Assembly (NCBI GenBank): GCA_040384665.1
Contig: JAZKIY010000002.1
Coordinates: 1-64,000, forward strand
Reading direction: 5' to 3'
DNA: 64,000 nt
Source: PCRC01 sp040384665
GTDB lineage: Bacteria; Pseudomonadota; Gammaproteobacteria; Burkholderiales; Burkholderiaceae_C
Shown here: positions 51,584 to 60,835 of the stretch, in pieces
Layout of the letters: every line of letters starts with the position of its first letter
Numbering within the stretch: the first letter of the stretch is position 1
The notes under the pieces: generated by a model
Told to the model about the DNA's origin: nothing
Database searches by the model: none
Seen by the model: only the letters and a program-made list of their open reading frames with translations
Program-made: the position numbers and the translations under genes

Positions 51584-51647
51584 TTTTCAAGCCAAATCGG
51601 CCGCAAGCCCTAGTGCAGGCTTGTAGTTAAGCTATTAAATAAATAGC
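51584..51647 (+). repeat. Dispersed repeat, copy 2
   Basis: Starts TTTTCAAGCCAAATCGG, has CAAGCCCTAGTGCA in the middle and ends in the hairpin GCTATT-AAATA-AATAGC. Same family as 31080-31133 and 57568-57634. Confidence 0.75.
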
Positions 51648-51818
51648 AAACGCATGCCTGGCGGCTGGGACGCCGAGCCGCGTGGGCTGTACGCCATGTG
51701 TCGTATTTCCGCTGTGGGGCCAAGTCCCTAGGATCAAGCCATCCCATCCACACCACCCCCAGCGGGCGGGATGCGGACTGTCACTGTCTGTCCCGAATTC
51801 ACTGCAGGAGAAGCACAC

Positions 51819-53078
51819 ATGCAACGTCGATTTACCCTCAAGGCGCTCACCGCCGCCGTCGCTCTGGCCAGCCTGGGCACGCTGCCCGCACACGCTGCCG
51901 ACACCATCAAGGTCGGCATCCTCCACAGCCTGTCGGGCACCATGGCCATTTCCGAGACCGTGTTGAAAGACACCGTGCTCATGGCGATTGACGAGATCAA
52001 CGCCAAGGGCGGCGTGCTCGGCAAGAAGCTGGAGCCGGTGATTGTGGACCCGGCCTCCAACTGGCCGCTGTTTGCCGAAAAAACCAAACAGCTGCTGACG
52101 CAGGACAAGGTGTCGGTGATCTTTGGCTGCTGGACCTCGGTGAGCCGCAAGTCGGTGCTGCCGGTGGTGGAAGAGCTGAATGGCCTGTTGTTCTACCCGG
52201 TGCAGTACGAGGGTGAAGAGCTCTCCAAGAACGTGTTCTACACCGGCGCCGCGCCCAACCAGCAGGCCATTCCGGCGGTGGATTATTTGATGAGCAAGGA
52301 CGGCGGCGCCGCCAAGCGCTGGGTGCTGCTGGGCACCGACTACGTCTACCCCCGCACCACCAACAAGATCCTGCGCGCCTACCTGAAGAGCAAGGGCGTG
52401 AAAGAAACCGACATCGACGAGAAGTACACCCCGTTCGGCCACAGCGATTACCAGACCATCGTGGCCGACATCAAGAAGTTCTCTGCCGGTGGCAAGACCG
52501 CGGTGGTCTCCACCATCAACGGCGACTCCAACGTGCCGTTCTACAAGGAACTCGGCAACGCCGGCCTGAAGGCCAAGGACGTGCCGGTGGTGGCCTTCTC
52601 CGTGGGTGAAGAAGAATTGCGCGGTGTGGACACCAAGCCGCTGGTCGGCCACCTGGCCGCCTGGAACTACTTCATGAGCATCAAGAACCCGGCCAACGAC
52701 GAGTTCACCAAGAAGTGGGCCGCCTACGCCAAGGCCAAGAAGCTGCCCGGCTCCGACAAGCCCCTGACCAACGACCCGATGGAGGCCACCTACATCGGCA
52801 TCAACATGTGGAAACAGGCGGTCGAGAAAGCCAAGTCCACCGACACCGACAAGGTCATTGCCGCCATGGCCGGCCAGACCTTCAAGGCGCCGAGCGGCAT
52901 TGTTTCCAAGATGGACGAGAAAAACCACCACCTGCACAAGAGCGTGTTCATCGGCGAAATCAAGGCCGACGGCCAGTTCAACGTGGTGTGGAAGACCCCC
53001 GGCCCGGTGAAAGCCAAGCCATGGAGTCCGTACATCGAAGGCAACGACAAGAAGCCTGACGAGCCCGTGAAAAAATAA
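51819..53078 (+). CDS. urtA: Urea ABC transporter, substrate-binding protein
   Basis: Periplasmic binding protein of 419 aa (start MQRRFTLKALTAAVALASLG, signal cut after AHA; GCAGGAG precedes the ATG). Family blocks DTIKVGILHSLSGTMAISE, FGCWTSVSRKSVLPVVEE and LFYPVQYEGEE are those of UrtA. First gene of urtABCDE; the system imports urea at low concentration. Confidence 0.95.
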   Translation: MQRRFTLKALTAAVALASLGTLPAHAADTIKVGILHSLSGTMAISETVLKDTVLMAIDEINAKGGVLGKKLEPVIVDPASNWPLFAEKTKQLLTQDKVSVIFGCWTSVSRKSVLPVVEELNGLLFYPVQYEGEELSKNVFYTGAAPNQQAIPAVDYLMSKDGGAAKRWVLLGTDYVYPRTTNKILRAYLKSKGVKETDIDEKYTPFGHSDYQTIVADIKKFSAGGKTAVVSTINGDSNVPFYKELGNAGLKAKDVPVVAFSVGEEELRGVDTKPLVGHLAAWNYFMSIKNPANDEFTKKWAAYAKAKKLPGSDKPLTNDPMEATYIGINMWKQAVEKAKSTDTDKVIAAMAGQTFKAPSGIVSKMDEKNHHLHKSVFIGEIKADGQFNVVWKTPGPVKAKPWSPYIEGNDKKPDEPVKK

Positions 53079-53080
53079 CG

Positions 53081-53165
53081 CCCCCCGAAGTGGCCCACTG
53101 CGTGTGGCCACCTCCCCCCACTGGGGGGCGGCTCGGCCGCTACGGAGCGGCCGGGCGCAGCGAGC
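53081..53165. repeat. GC-rich hairpin repeat between urtA and urtB
   Basis: Contains two hairpins: CCCCCC-ACT-GGGGGG (53114-53128) and CGGCCGCT-ACGG-AGCGGCCG (53134-53153). The element resembles an intergenic repeat common in Comamonadaceae. It could lower expression of the downstream transporter genes relative to the binding protein. Confidence 0.65.
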
Positions 53166-53253
53166 CCTTGAATCAGTCAACTCAACTCAAGTCAATTCAA
53201 GGCACGGTGTTTGCATGGTGTGCATGCGTGCTGCCCACCCTACAGGTTCCCAC

Positions 53254-54828
53254 ATGCAACTTCGATCTCTCTTTTTGTTGGCCGCGCTCTGCGTGGCACC
53301 CATGGCCCAGGCGCTCACCATGGACGAAGCGCGGGCCATGGCGAGCGGCGAAACCGACGCGCGCATCGAGGCTTTGAACAAGGCCGCGGTCACGGCCGAC
53401 GACAAAACCATCGCTTTCATCCAGGCGCTGGCCGACGACGCGGTCAAGGTCGCGGGCGACAAGGTCTTTGTGGTGGTGGACGGCAAGGGCCAAGACCCGG
53501 TAACCGGTGCGCCCGCCACCGTGCCGGACGACGCCGAAGACCCGAGCAACAACAACCGCATGCGCGGCGAACTGGGCAATGCACTGGCCGCCATCAAGCT
53601 GTTCTCGCCCGACGAGAAGGTGCGCCGCGCGGCCATCGCCACGTTGCAGGCCGAAACCGAGTTGAGCCGTCTGCCGCTGATCGACAAAGCGCTGGCCGCC
53701 GAACCCAACGCCACGCTCAAGGAACAGCTCACCATGGTGCGCGCCCGCATCCTGCTGGGCAGCGACGACAAGGCCCAGCGCATCGCCGCCGCAGGCCAGC
53801 TGGCCGACAGCGGCAACCCCGCCACCAAAACCGCGCTGCTGGAGCGTCTGGCGGTAGAGACCGAGTCCGACGCCAAGGCCGCGATGCAGGCCAGCCTGCG
53901 CGCGGTGGACGCCGCACTCGCCTGGGGCGACAAACTGGCCGCCATCTTCAGCGGCATCAGCCTCGGTTCCATCTTATTGCTGGTGGCGCTGGGCCTGGCC
54001 ATCACCTACGGGTTGATGGGCGTCATCAACATGGCGCACGGCGAACTCATGATGATCGGCGCCTACGCCACCTACGTGGTGCAGGGCGTGTTCCAGACCT
54101 ACTTCCCCGGTGCGTTTGACTGGTATTTGGTCGCGGCCGTACCGGTGGCTTTTGCCGCCTCGGCCCTGATGGGGGCGGCGCTGGAGCGCAGCGTGATCCG
54201 TTTCCTGTACGGCCGCCCGCTGGAGACCTTGCTGGCCACCTGGGGCATCAGCCTGATGCTGCAGCAGCTGGTGCGCAGCTTCTTTGGTGCGCAGAACGTC
54301 GGCGTGGAAAACCCGAGCTGGATGAGCGGCGGCGTGCAACTGATGGGCAACCTGCAACTGCCCTGGAACCGCATCATCATCGTCGCCTTCGCGTTTGCGG
54401 TGCTCGGCGGCGTGGCCTTCCTCATCAGCAAAACGCGGCTCGGTTTGTTCGTGCGCGGCGTCACGCAGAACCGGCCGATCGCCTCCTGCATGGGGGTGAA
54501 CACCGCGCGCATCGACACCTACGCCTTCGCGCTGGGCTCCGGCATTGCCGGCCTGGCCGGCTGTGCGCTGAGCCAGGTCGGCAACGTCGGCCCCGACCTG
54601 GGGCAAGGCTACATCGTCGACTCGTTCATGGTGGTGGTGCTGGGCGGTGTGGGCCAGCTGGCCGGCACGGTCTACGCCGCGCTGGGCCTGGGCGTGCTGA
54701 ACAAATTCCTCGAAGGCATCACCGGCGCCGTGCTGGCCAAGATCGCGGTGCTGGTGCTGATCATCGTCTTCATCCAGAAGCGGCCCCAGGGCATCTTTGC
54801 GATGAAGGGCCGCTCTGCGGAAGCCTGA
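53254..54828 (+). CDS. urtB: Urea ABC transporter, permease UrtB
   Basis: Permease of 524 aa. A signal peptide and an exported domain of about 215 residues (typical of UrtB) come first, then a LivH-like membrane domain with about 8 helices (LGSILLLVALGLAITYGLMGVINMAHGELMMIGAYATYV). It is preceded by the repeat at 53081-53165. Confidence 0.94.
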   Translation: MQLRSLFLLAALCVAPMAQALTMDEARAMASGETDARIEALNKAAVTADDKTIAFIQALADDAVKVAGDKVFVVVDGKGQDPVTGAPATVPDDAEDPSNNNRMRGELGNALAAIKLFSPDEKVRRAAIATLQAETELSRLPLIDKALAAEPNATLKEQLTMVRARILLGSDDKAQRIAAAGQLADSGNPATKTALLERLAVETESDAKAAMQASLRAVDAALAWGDKLAAIFSGISLGSILLLVALGLAITYGLMGVINMAHGELMMIGAYATYVVQGVFQTYFPGAFDWYLVAAVPVAFAASALMGAALERSVIRFLYGRPLETLLATWGISLMLQQLVRSFFGAQNVGVENPSWMSGGVQLMGNLQLPWNRIIIVAFAFAVLGGVAFLISKTRLGLFVRGVTQNRPIASCMGVNTARIDTYAFALGSGIAGLAGCALSQVGNVGPDLGQGYIVDSFMVVVLGGVGQLAGTVYAALGLGVLNKFLEGITGAVLAKIAVLVLIIVFIQKRPQGIFAMKGRSAEA

Positions 54829-54829
54829 C

Positions 54830-55951
54830 ATGACATCGACCCCCGTGACCCCCTTGCAACTCCCCGCACCCGCGCCGCTGTTCAGTGGCAAAGGCTGGAC
54901 GGCTTACATTGCCGCGCTGATCGTCGTCTGCGCGCTGGCGCCGCTGCTCAACCTCTGGGTGCCCGAGGGCAGCGTCTTCCACCTGAGCGACTACGCGGTG
55001 GGCCTGATTGGCAAGATCATGTGCTACGCCATCGTCGCGCTGGCCATGGACTTGATCTGGGGCTACACCGGCATTTTGAGCCTGGGCCACGGCGTGTTTT
55101 TTGCGCTCGGTGGCTACGTGATGGGCATGTATTTGATGCGCCAGATCGGCCGCGACGGCAACTACAAAAGCGACTTGCCCGACTTCATGGTCTTCCTCGA
55201 CTGGAAAGAACTGCCCTGGCACTGGGCGCTGTCGGACAGCTTCATCGCCACCCTCGTCCTGGTGGTGGCGGTGCCCGGCTTCGTGGCCTTTGTGTTCGGC
55301 TACTTCGCCTTCCGTTCGCGCATCAAGGGCGTGTACTTCTCCATCATCACCCAGGCCATGACCTTCGCGGCCATGCTGCTGTTCTTCCGCAACGAAACCG
55401 GCTTTGGCGGGAACAACGGCTTCACCGACTTCAAGCGCATCCTGGGCGTTGCCATTGCCACACCGTCCATGCGCATGTTCCTGTTCGTGCTGACGGGCCT
55501 GACGTTGCTCGGCTTCCTGCTGATGGCGCGCTGGCTGGTCAACAGCAAGTACGGCCGCGTATTGCAGGCCATCCGCGACGCGGAAACGCGGGTCATGTTC
55601 TCGGGCTATTCGCCACTGGGCTACAAGCTCAGCATCTGGGTCATCTCGGCCATGATGTGCGGCGTGGCCGGTGCGCTGTACGTGCCGCAGGTCGGCATCA
55701 TCAACCCGAGCGAAATGAGCCCGGCCAACTCGATTGAGATGGCGGTGTGGGCCGCCGTCGGTGGCCGCGCCACGCTGATCGGGCCGATTGCCGGCGCCTT
55801 CATCGTCAACGGCGCCAAGAGCTGGCTCACCGTGACCTACCCCGAGTTCTGGTTGTACTTTCTGGGTGCGATGTTCATTGGCGTGACGCTGTTTCTGCCG
55901 AATGGGGTGGTGGGCTTGGTGAAGAAACTCAAGAACAGGGGCAAAGCATGA
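54830..55951 (+). CDS. urtC: Urea ABC transporter, permease UrtC
   Basis: LivM-like permease of 373 aa with about 9 helices (WGYTGILSLGHGVFFALGGYVMGMYL, FGGNNGFTDF, PLGYKLSIWVISAMMCGVAGALYVPQVGIINP). It starts 1 base after the urtB stop and overlaps urtD by 4 bases. Confidence 0.95.
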   Translation: MTSTPVTPLQLPAPAPLFSGKGWTAYIAALIVVCALAPLLNLWVPEGSVFHLSDYAVGLIGKIMCYAIVALAMDLIWGYTGILSLGHGVFFALGGYVMGMYLMRQIGRDGNYKSDLPDFMVFLDWKELPWHWALSDSFIATLVLVVAVPGFVAFVFGYFAFRSRIKGVYFSIITQAMTFAAMLLFFRNETGFGGNNGFTDFKRILGVAIATPSMRMFLFVLTGLTLLGFLLMARWLVNSKYGRVLQAIRDAETRVMFSGYSPLGYKLSIWVISAMMCGVAGALYVPQVGIINPSEMSPANSIEMAVWAAVGGRATLIGPIAGAFIVNGAKSWLTVTYPEFWLYFLGAMFIGVTLFLPNGVVGLVKKLKNRGKA

Positions 55952-56820
55952 CCCCCGACCTGTTGGAAGAAGGCGCCAAGCGACTGGCAGCGCGGCAAGA
56001 GAAAGTCCAGGGCAACACCGAGTCCGGTGGCCGCGCCGCCGGCTTCTCGCGCATCGGCACGCCAGGCGAGGTGGACGTGACCCACGGCCGCATCCTGTAC
56101 CTGGAAGATGTGAGCGTCAGCTTTGACGGCTTCAAGGCCATCAACAACCTCAGCCTGGACATTGCGCCCGGTGAGCTGCGCTGCATCATCGGCCCCAACG
56201 GTGCTGGCAAAACCACGATGATGGACATCATCACCGGCAAGACCCGGCCCAACAGCGGCACGGTGTTCTTCGGCAGCACCATTGATTTGCTGCGCCACAA
56301 CGAACCCGAAATCGCCGCCCTGGGCATTGGCCGCAAGTTCCAGAAGCCCACCGTGTTCGAGCAGCTCAGCGTGTTCGAGAACCTGGAGCTGGCGCTGAAG
56401 ACGCACAAGGGCGTGAAATCGTCGATGTTCTTCAAGCTGGATTCGGCGCAGAAAGACCGGCTGGCCGAGGTGCTGCACACCATCCACCTGGCCGACAGCG
56501 TGACGCGCCAGGCAGGCAACCTGAGCCATGGGCAGAAGCAGTGGCTGGAGATTGGCATGCTGCTGATGCAGGACCCGAAGCTCTTGCTGCTGGACGAGCC
56601 AGTGGCGGGCATGACCGATGAAGAAACTGCGCGCACCGCCGAGCTGTTCCTCACCCTCAAGGGCAAACATTCGCTGATGGTCGTGGAGCACGACATGTCG
56701 TTCATCCGCACGATCTCGGACATCGTCACCGTGTTGTGCGATGGCTCGGTGCTGGCGCAGGGCACGCTGGACCAGGTGCAGGCCGATGAGCGTGTGATTG
56801 AGGTGTACCTGGGACGATGA
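55948..56820 (+). CDS. urtD: Urea ABC transporter, ATPase UrtD
   Basis: ATPase of 290 aa with Walker A GPNGAGKTT, signature NLSHGQKQWLEIG and Walker B LLLLDEPVAGM. An N-terminal extension of about 40 residues precedes the ATPase domain. Its stop overlaps urtE. Confidence 0.95.
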   Translation: MTPDLLEEGAKRLAARQEKVQGNTESGGRAAGFSRIGTPGEVDVTHGRILYLEDVSVSFDGFKAINNLSLDIAPGELRCIIGPNGAGKTTMMDIITGKTRPNSGTVFFGSTIDLLRHNEPEIAALGIGRKFQKPTVFEQLSVFENLELALKTHKGVKSSMFFKLDSAQKDRLAEVLHTIHLADSVTRQAGNLSHGQKQWLEIGMLLMQDPKLLLLDEPVAGMTDEETARTAELFLTLKGKHSLMVVEHDMSFIRTISDIVTVLCDGSVLAQGTLDQVQADERVIEVYLGR

Positions 56821-57530
56821 CCATGAGCCAAACACCTATCCTGAACGTCAAGAACATCCACCAGTACTACGGCGGCTCCCACATCCTGCGCGATGTGGGT
56901 TTTGAGGCCGAACTGGGCCAGGTCACCGTGCTGCTGGGCCGCAACGGTGTGGGCAAGACCACGCTGCTCAAAAGCCTGATGGGTCTGGTGCCCATCAAGT
57001 CTGGCAGCATCGAGTTCAAGGGCCAGCCCATCCAGGGGGCCACGCCGTACGAGCGGGCACGCGCTGGCATCGGCTTTGTGCCGCAGGGGCGCGAGATCTT
57101 CGCCCGCCTCACGGTGGAAGAAAACCTGAAGATGGGCCTGGCCTACAAGCCGGCGGGCACGCCGGTGCCGGCCGAGTTGTACGAACTGTTCCCGGTGCTC
57201 AAGCAAATGCTGCACCGCCGGGGCGGTGACTTGTCGGGTGGTCAGCAGCAGCAGTTGGCGATTGCGCGTGCGCTGGCCGCCGGGCCAAAGCTGCTGATCC
57301 TCGATGAACCCACCGAGGGCATCCAGCCCAGCATCATCAAGGACATTGGCCGCGTGATCCGCATGCTGGCCGACCGGGGCGACATGGCCATTTTGCTGGT
57401 GGAGCAGTACTACGACTTTGCCGAAGAGCTGGCCGACCAGTACCTGGTGATGGAGCGCGGCGAGTTCATTGCCCGTGGGCCGGGCAGCGAGATGGTGGAC
57501 AAGGGCATCCGCCAGCTGGTGGCGATTTAA
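56817..57530 (+). CDS. urtE: Urea ABC transporter, ATPase UrtE
   Basis: ATPase of 237 aa with Walker A GRNGVGKTT, signature DLSGGQQQQLAIAR and Walker B LLILDEPTEGIQPS. The start overlaps the urtD stop (ATGA); an ATG two codons on is also possible. Last gene of the operon. Confidence 0.95.
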   Translation: MTMSQTPILNVKNIHQYYGGSHILRDVGFEAELGQVTVLLGRNGVGKTTLLKSLMGLVPIKSGSIEFKGQPIQGATPYERARAGIGFVPQGREIFARLTVEENLKMGLAYKPAGTPVPAELYELFPVLKQMLHRRGGDLSGGQQQQLAIARALAAGPKLLILDEPTEGIQPSIIKDIGRVIRMLADRGDMAILLVEQYYDFAEELADQYLVMERGEFIARGPGSEMVDKGIRQLVAI

Positions 57531-57567
57531 GGCGCTGTGCAGGCCTCTGGCGGGCCTGCACACCTTG

Positions 57568-57634
57568 TTTTCAAATAAAACTGGCTTCAAGCCCTAGTGA
57601 AACCTTGCGGTTTAGCTACTGTATTCATAGCATT
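57568..57634 (+). repeat. Dispersed repeat, copy 3
   Basis: Starts TTTTCAAATAAAACTGGC, has CAAGCCCTAGTGAA in the middle and ends with GCTACTGTATTCATAGC. Same family as the copies at 31080 and 51584. It fills the gap between convergent urtE and eptA. Confidence 0.7.
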
Positions 57635-59385
57635 TACTTCCCGTTCGAGGCCAGTTTCACCCCATCGGCGCAGCGCGCGTACACGTCCATCGGTCGCTGG
57701 TAAACGCTGGTTTTCAGGTCCAGCAGGCCCAGCACCGAGTGGAAGTAGTTGTCGTGTGACAGCGGGCCGTTCTGCTGGCGCAGGCAGTCGGTGTGCACCG
57801 CGCTGCGCTGTTCGAAGCCGGGCGACAGCCAGGTGATCCACGGCACGTGTTTCTGCACGTCTGGCGCCAGGGCGTAGGGCATGCCGTGCAGGTAGAGGTT
57901 GTTTTCCCCGAGCGACTCGCCGTGGTCGGCCACATAGACCATGGCGGTGCTGGCGGTGTCGCTGCGGGCTTTGAGCCACTGGACAGTGCTGGCCAGAAAG
58001 TGGTCGGTGTAGGCGATGGTGTTGTCGTAGGCATTGACCAGTTCCTCGCGGCTGCAGTTCTGCAGCGCGTTGCTGGTGCATTCGGGCAGGAAGCGCTTGA
58101 AGGCGGCGGGTGAGCGTTCAAAATACGCCGGTCCGTGGCTGCCGATCTGGTGCAGCACCACCACCACGCCGCGGGCGCGGCGCTCGGCGGGCAGTGCGGC
58201 GATGCGGGCGTCCAGGTCTTTGAGCATCATGCCGTCGTAGCAGCTCTCGCCCACGCACAGTTCCGGGTCTTTCAGGTCGGTGGTGCTGGCGGTCGGGACG
58301 CGGTCGCACACGCCTTTGCAACCGGCCTGGTTGTCCACCCACAACACCGCCAGTCCGGCGCGCTGCACCACGTCGAGCAGGTTCTCGTGGTTGTTGCTGC
58401 GGCCTTCGAAACCGCTGCGTTGCAGGTGCGAGAACATGCAGGGCACCGAGGCGGCGGTGCTGGTGCCGCAGGACCACACGTCGCGGAAGCTCGCCACCTG
58501 TTCCCTGGCCAGTTCGGGCGTGGTGTCGCGCCCATAGCCGTTGGTGCCAAAGTTGCCGCTGCGGCCGGTCTCGCCCAGCACCAGCACCAGCAGCGGCGGT
58601 TTGGTGTGCTGTGCGTAGCTGGCGCCGAGCTGCACGTCTTCGCCCAGTGGCAGCAGCAGGTGGGGGTCGCGTTTGGCCGACAGGTTGGCCAGGCTGCCCA
58701 CCGCCACCAGCGTGTTGAACGGGTTGACCTGGTAGCGCACTTCCTTGTGGTTGCGCACGGTGGACGACAGGGTCTGAAAGCTGGCGAACAGCGCGCCCGC
58801 CACCACCGCAGCCGCCACCCCCACCAGCAGCGCGTTGCCAGCAGCACGGCGCGGCCAGTGGCCGTAGTGCACAGGTGTGCGCCACAGCCACACTGCCGGG
58901 GCCACCGCCAACACGCCCAGCGTGGCAAACAACCAGGGGTTCACCAGGCCGGCGGCTTCCAGCCGGTCGGTCTGGAACACGTTGCGGATCATGGTGGCGT
59001 CGATCACCACGCCGTAGGTGAGCATGAAATACACGCTGCTGGCCGAAATGAACAGCAGCGCCGTGATCGCGGGCTTGAGCGTCCAGCGCCAGGCCACAAG
59101 GCCCAGCAGCAGCATGGTGGCGGCGGTCAGCATCACCAACAGGCTGGTGCCAAAGGCCCAGCCCCGCACACCGTCCAGCAGCTGCAGGGTTTTGAGGGTG
59201 TGCCACAGCGCCAGGTTGCCCAGGCTGGCCAGCCACAGGCTGCTGCAGCCGATCACCCAGGCCGGGTGGCGTGGCGCCTGGGTGGCCGGGGCGTGGGTGT
59301 CGATCTGGGTTGGCAGCGCGCGGTTGGCCGCGGTGACGAGCGGGGTGGAATGCATGCGCAATGGGGGAATGGGGGGGAATCGCAT
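57634..59385 (-). CDS. eptA: Phosphoethanolamine transferase (EptA/PmrC/MCR family)
   Basis: Inner-membrane enzyme of up to 583 aa that adds phosphoethanolamine to lipid A and lowers polymyxin binding. Five TM helices (about 45-230) precede the alkaline-phosphatase-like periplasmic domain with metal residue Glu in LGETGRSGNFG, nucleophile Thr in SCGTSTAASVPCMFS, and the HGESLGENNLYLHGMPY and DHG sites. Disulphide Cys are present. The start overlaps or closely follows the PAP2 stop; a second Met 10 codons on is possible. With the PAP2 gene it forms a leftward pair under the PmrA box. Confidence 0.92.
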   Translation of the reverse strand: MRFPPIPPLRMHSTPLVTAANRALPTQIDTHAPATQAPRHPAWVIGCSSLWLASLGNLALWHTLKTLQLLDGVRGWAFGTSLLVMLTAATMLLLGLVAWRWTLKPAITALLFISASSVYFMLTYGVVIDATMIRNVFQTDRLEAAGLVNPWLFATLGVLAVAPAVWLWRTPVHYGHWPRRAAGNALLVGVAAAVVAGALFASFQTLSSTVRNHKEVRYQVNPFNTLVAVGSLANLSAKRDPHLLLPLGEDVQLGASYAQHTKPPLLVLVLGETGRSGNFGTNGYGRDTTPELAREQVASFRDVWSCGTSTAASVPCMFSHLQRSGFEGRSNNHENLLDVVQRAGLAVLWVDNQAGCKGVCDRVPTASTTDLKDPELCVGESCYDGMMLKDLDARIAALPAERRARGVVVVLHQIGSHGPAYFERSPAAFKRFLPECTSNALQNCSREELVNAYDNTIAYTDHFLASTVQWLKARSDTASTAMVYVADHGESLGENNLYLHGMPYALAPDVQKHVPWITWLSPGFEQRSAVHTDCLRQQNGPLSHDNYFHSVLGLLDLKTSVYQRPMDVYARCADGVKLASNGK

Positions 59386-59386
59386 G

Positions 59387-60085
59387 TCAGTCGCCGGTGG
59401 GGGTCAGTGCGGCCGGGCGGGCCAGCAGGGGGAGCAGGCTGTCGGTGGCCCAGGCGGTGCACCAGCAGAGCCAGCCGGTCCACAGGGTGTGGCTCATGAA
59501 GTGGGCGCCACGCAGCTGCTGGGCCACGCCCAGCACCAGGCCGGCGGCCAGCGCACCGGCCAGCCAGCGCCGCGCCAGCGCGGGCGAGGCCTGGCGGAAG
59601 GCGAAGTAGCCGCCCACAAACGCAAAGCCGGACGACGCGTGCCCGGCGGGGAAGCAGCGGCCACCGCCGCCGTCGGCCACGCCAAAACCGGTCCAGTGCA
59701 GGGTGTAGCGCGCCACACCGCCAAAGTTGGCCAGGTCCCAGGGGCAGCTGGTGGCGCTGAACGACTTCAGCGTGCTGATGACCACGACCGAGATCAGCGC
59801 CGTCACCACCAGCTGCACCCGGCGCCGGGGCGTGATGCCGCCAAACCAGCCCACGGGCCACCAGACCGCCAGGCTCAGGGCCAGCAACAGCAGCCAGGAG
59901 GCGATGCGGCCGCCCTCGTGCAGCACGCTGGTCAGCAGCCAGTGGTCGCGCAGCGGGAAACCGGAGGCGCCGGCCATCTGGCTGGCCAGCCACAGGTCCA
60001 GGCCGGAGAAGTCCCAGGCCAGCAGCAGGCCAAACGCCAGCACGGTGGCGGCGCCCAGGCGCCAAGGGTCAGAGGGTGTGTGCAT
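59387..60085 (-). CDS. PAP2-family membrane phosphatase
   Basis: Protein of 232 aa with about six helices. The phosphatase motifs are KSFSATSCPWD, CFPAGHASSGF (SGH-like) and RGAHFMSHTLWT (with the catalytic His). In this setting it likely removes or transfers phosphate on lipid A or undecaprenyl-pyrophosphate, as PgpB/LpxT-type proteins do. It is first in the leftward pair with eptA; its start is 25 bases from the PmrA box. Confidence 0.88.
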   Translation of the reverse strand: MHTPSDPWRLGAATVLAFGLLLAWDFSGLDLWLASQMAGASGFPLRDHWLLTSVLHEGGRIASWLLLLALSLAVWWPVGWFGGITPRRRVQLVVTALISVVVISTLKSFSATSCPWDLANFGGVARYTLHWTGFGVADGGGGRCFPAGHASSGFAFVGGYFAFRQASPALARRWLAGALAAGLVLGVAQQLRGAHFMSHTLWTGWLCWCTAWATDSLLPLLARPAALTPTGD

Positions 60086-60109
60086 GGGGGCCGAGCATCG
60101 GGCCGGCGC

Positions 60110-60126
60110 CTTAAGGCATTCTTAAG
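60110..60126. promoter_or_regulatory. PmrA box between PAP2/eptA and pmrAB-like genes
   Basis: CTTAAG-GCATT-CTTAAG is a perfect direct repeat with 5-base spacing, matching the known PmrA recognition sequence. It lies 24 bases before the PAP2 start and 22 before the regulator start. Confidence 0.88.
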
Positions 60127-60148
60127 CACCACGGCGCACAATCTGGCC

Positions 60149-60835
60149 ATGCGAGTACTGGTGGTGGAAGACGATGTGGGCATTGCCGTGGGCTTGAGCG
60201 CGAACCTGCGCCAGCAGGGCTGGGCGGTGGACTGTGTGGACAGCGTGGCCCAGGCCTGGTCGGCGCTGTGCGCCGAGCCGTTCGACGTGGTGCTGCTCGA
60301 CCTGGGCCTGCGCGACGGTGATGGGGGTGAGGTGCTGCGCCGCCTGCGCCAGAACACCGGCAGCCGCCTGCCGGCGCCCGCCACGCCGGTGCTGATCATG
60401 ACCGCGCGCGACCAGGTGGCCTCGCGCATTGCCGGGCTCGACATGGGCGCCGACGACTACGTCACCAAACCGTTTGACATGGCCGAGCTGGCCGCCCGCA
60501 TGCGCGCGCTGCGCCGCCGCTCGGAAGGCCGGGCGCAACCGCTGTTGCAGCACGGGCCGCTGGCGGTGGACCCGGCCGCCCGCAGCGTGACGCTGGACGG
60601 CGTGCCGGTGGAGCTGTCGGGCCGGGAATTTGGCGTGCTGCTGGCGCTGCTGGAAGTCAGCCCCCGGGTGCTGTCGCGCCAGCAGATCGAGGCCAAGCTG
60701 TACAGCTGGGACAGCGTGCTCGGCAGCAACGCGGTGGAGGTGCATGTGCACCACCTGCGCAAGAAGCTGGGCGAGAACACCATCCGCACGATGCGGGGGG
60801 TCGGTTATTTCATCGCGGCGGAGCCAGCACCATGA
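60149..60835 (+). CDS. OmpR-family response regulator, PmrA/QseB-like
   Basis: Protein of 228 aa. Receiver with VVEDDVG, phospho-Asp in VVLLDLGLRDGDG and Lys in YVTKPFDMAELAARMRALRRR; winged-helix domain with LSGREFGVLLALLEVSPRVLSRQQIEAKLYSWDS and VEVHVHHLRKKLGE...RTMRGVGYF. Overlaps the kinase by 4 bases. It is the likely binder of the PmrA box. Confidence 0.92.
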   Translation: MRVLVVEDDVGIAVGLSANLRQQGWAVDCVDSVAQAWSALCAEPFDVVLLDLGLRDGDGGEVLRRLRQNTGSRLPAPATPVLIMTARDQVASRIAGLDMGADDYVTKPFDMAELAARMRALRRRSEGRAQPLLQHGPLAVDPAARSVTLDGVPVELSGREFGVLLALLEVSPRVLSRQQIEAKLYSWDSVLGSNAVEVHVHHLRKKLGENTIRTMRGVGYFIAAEPAP

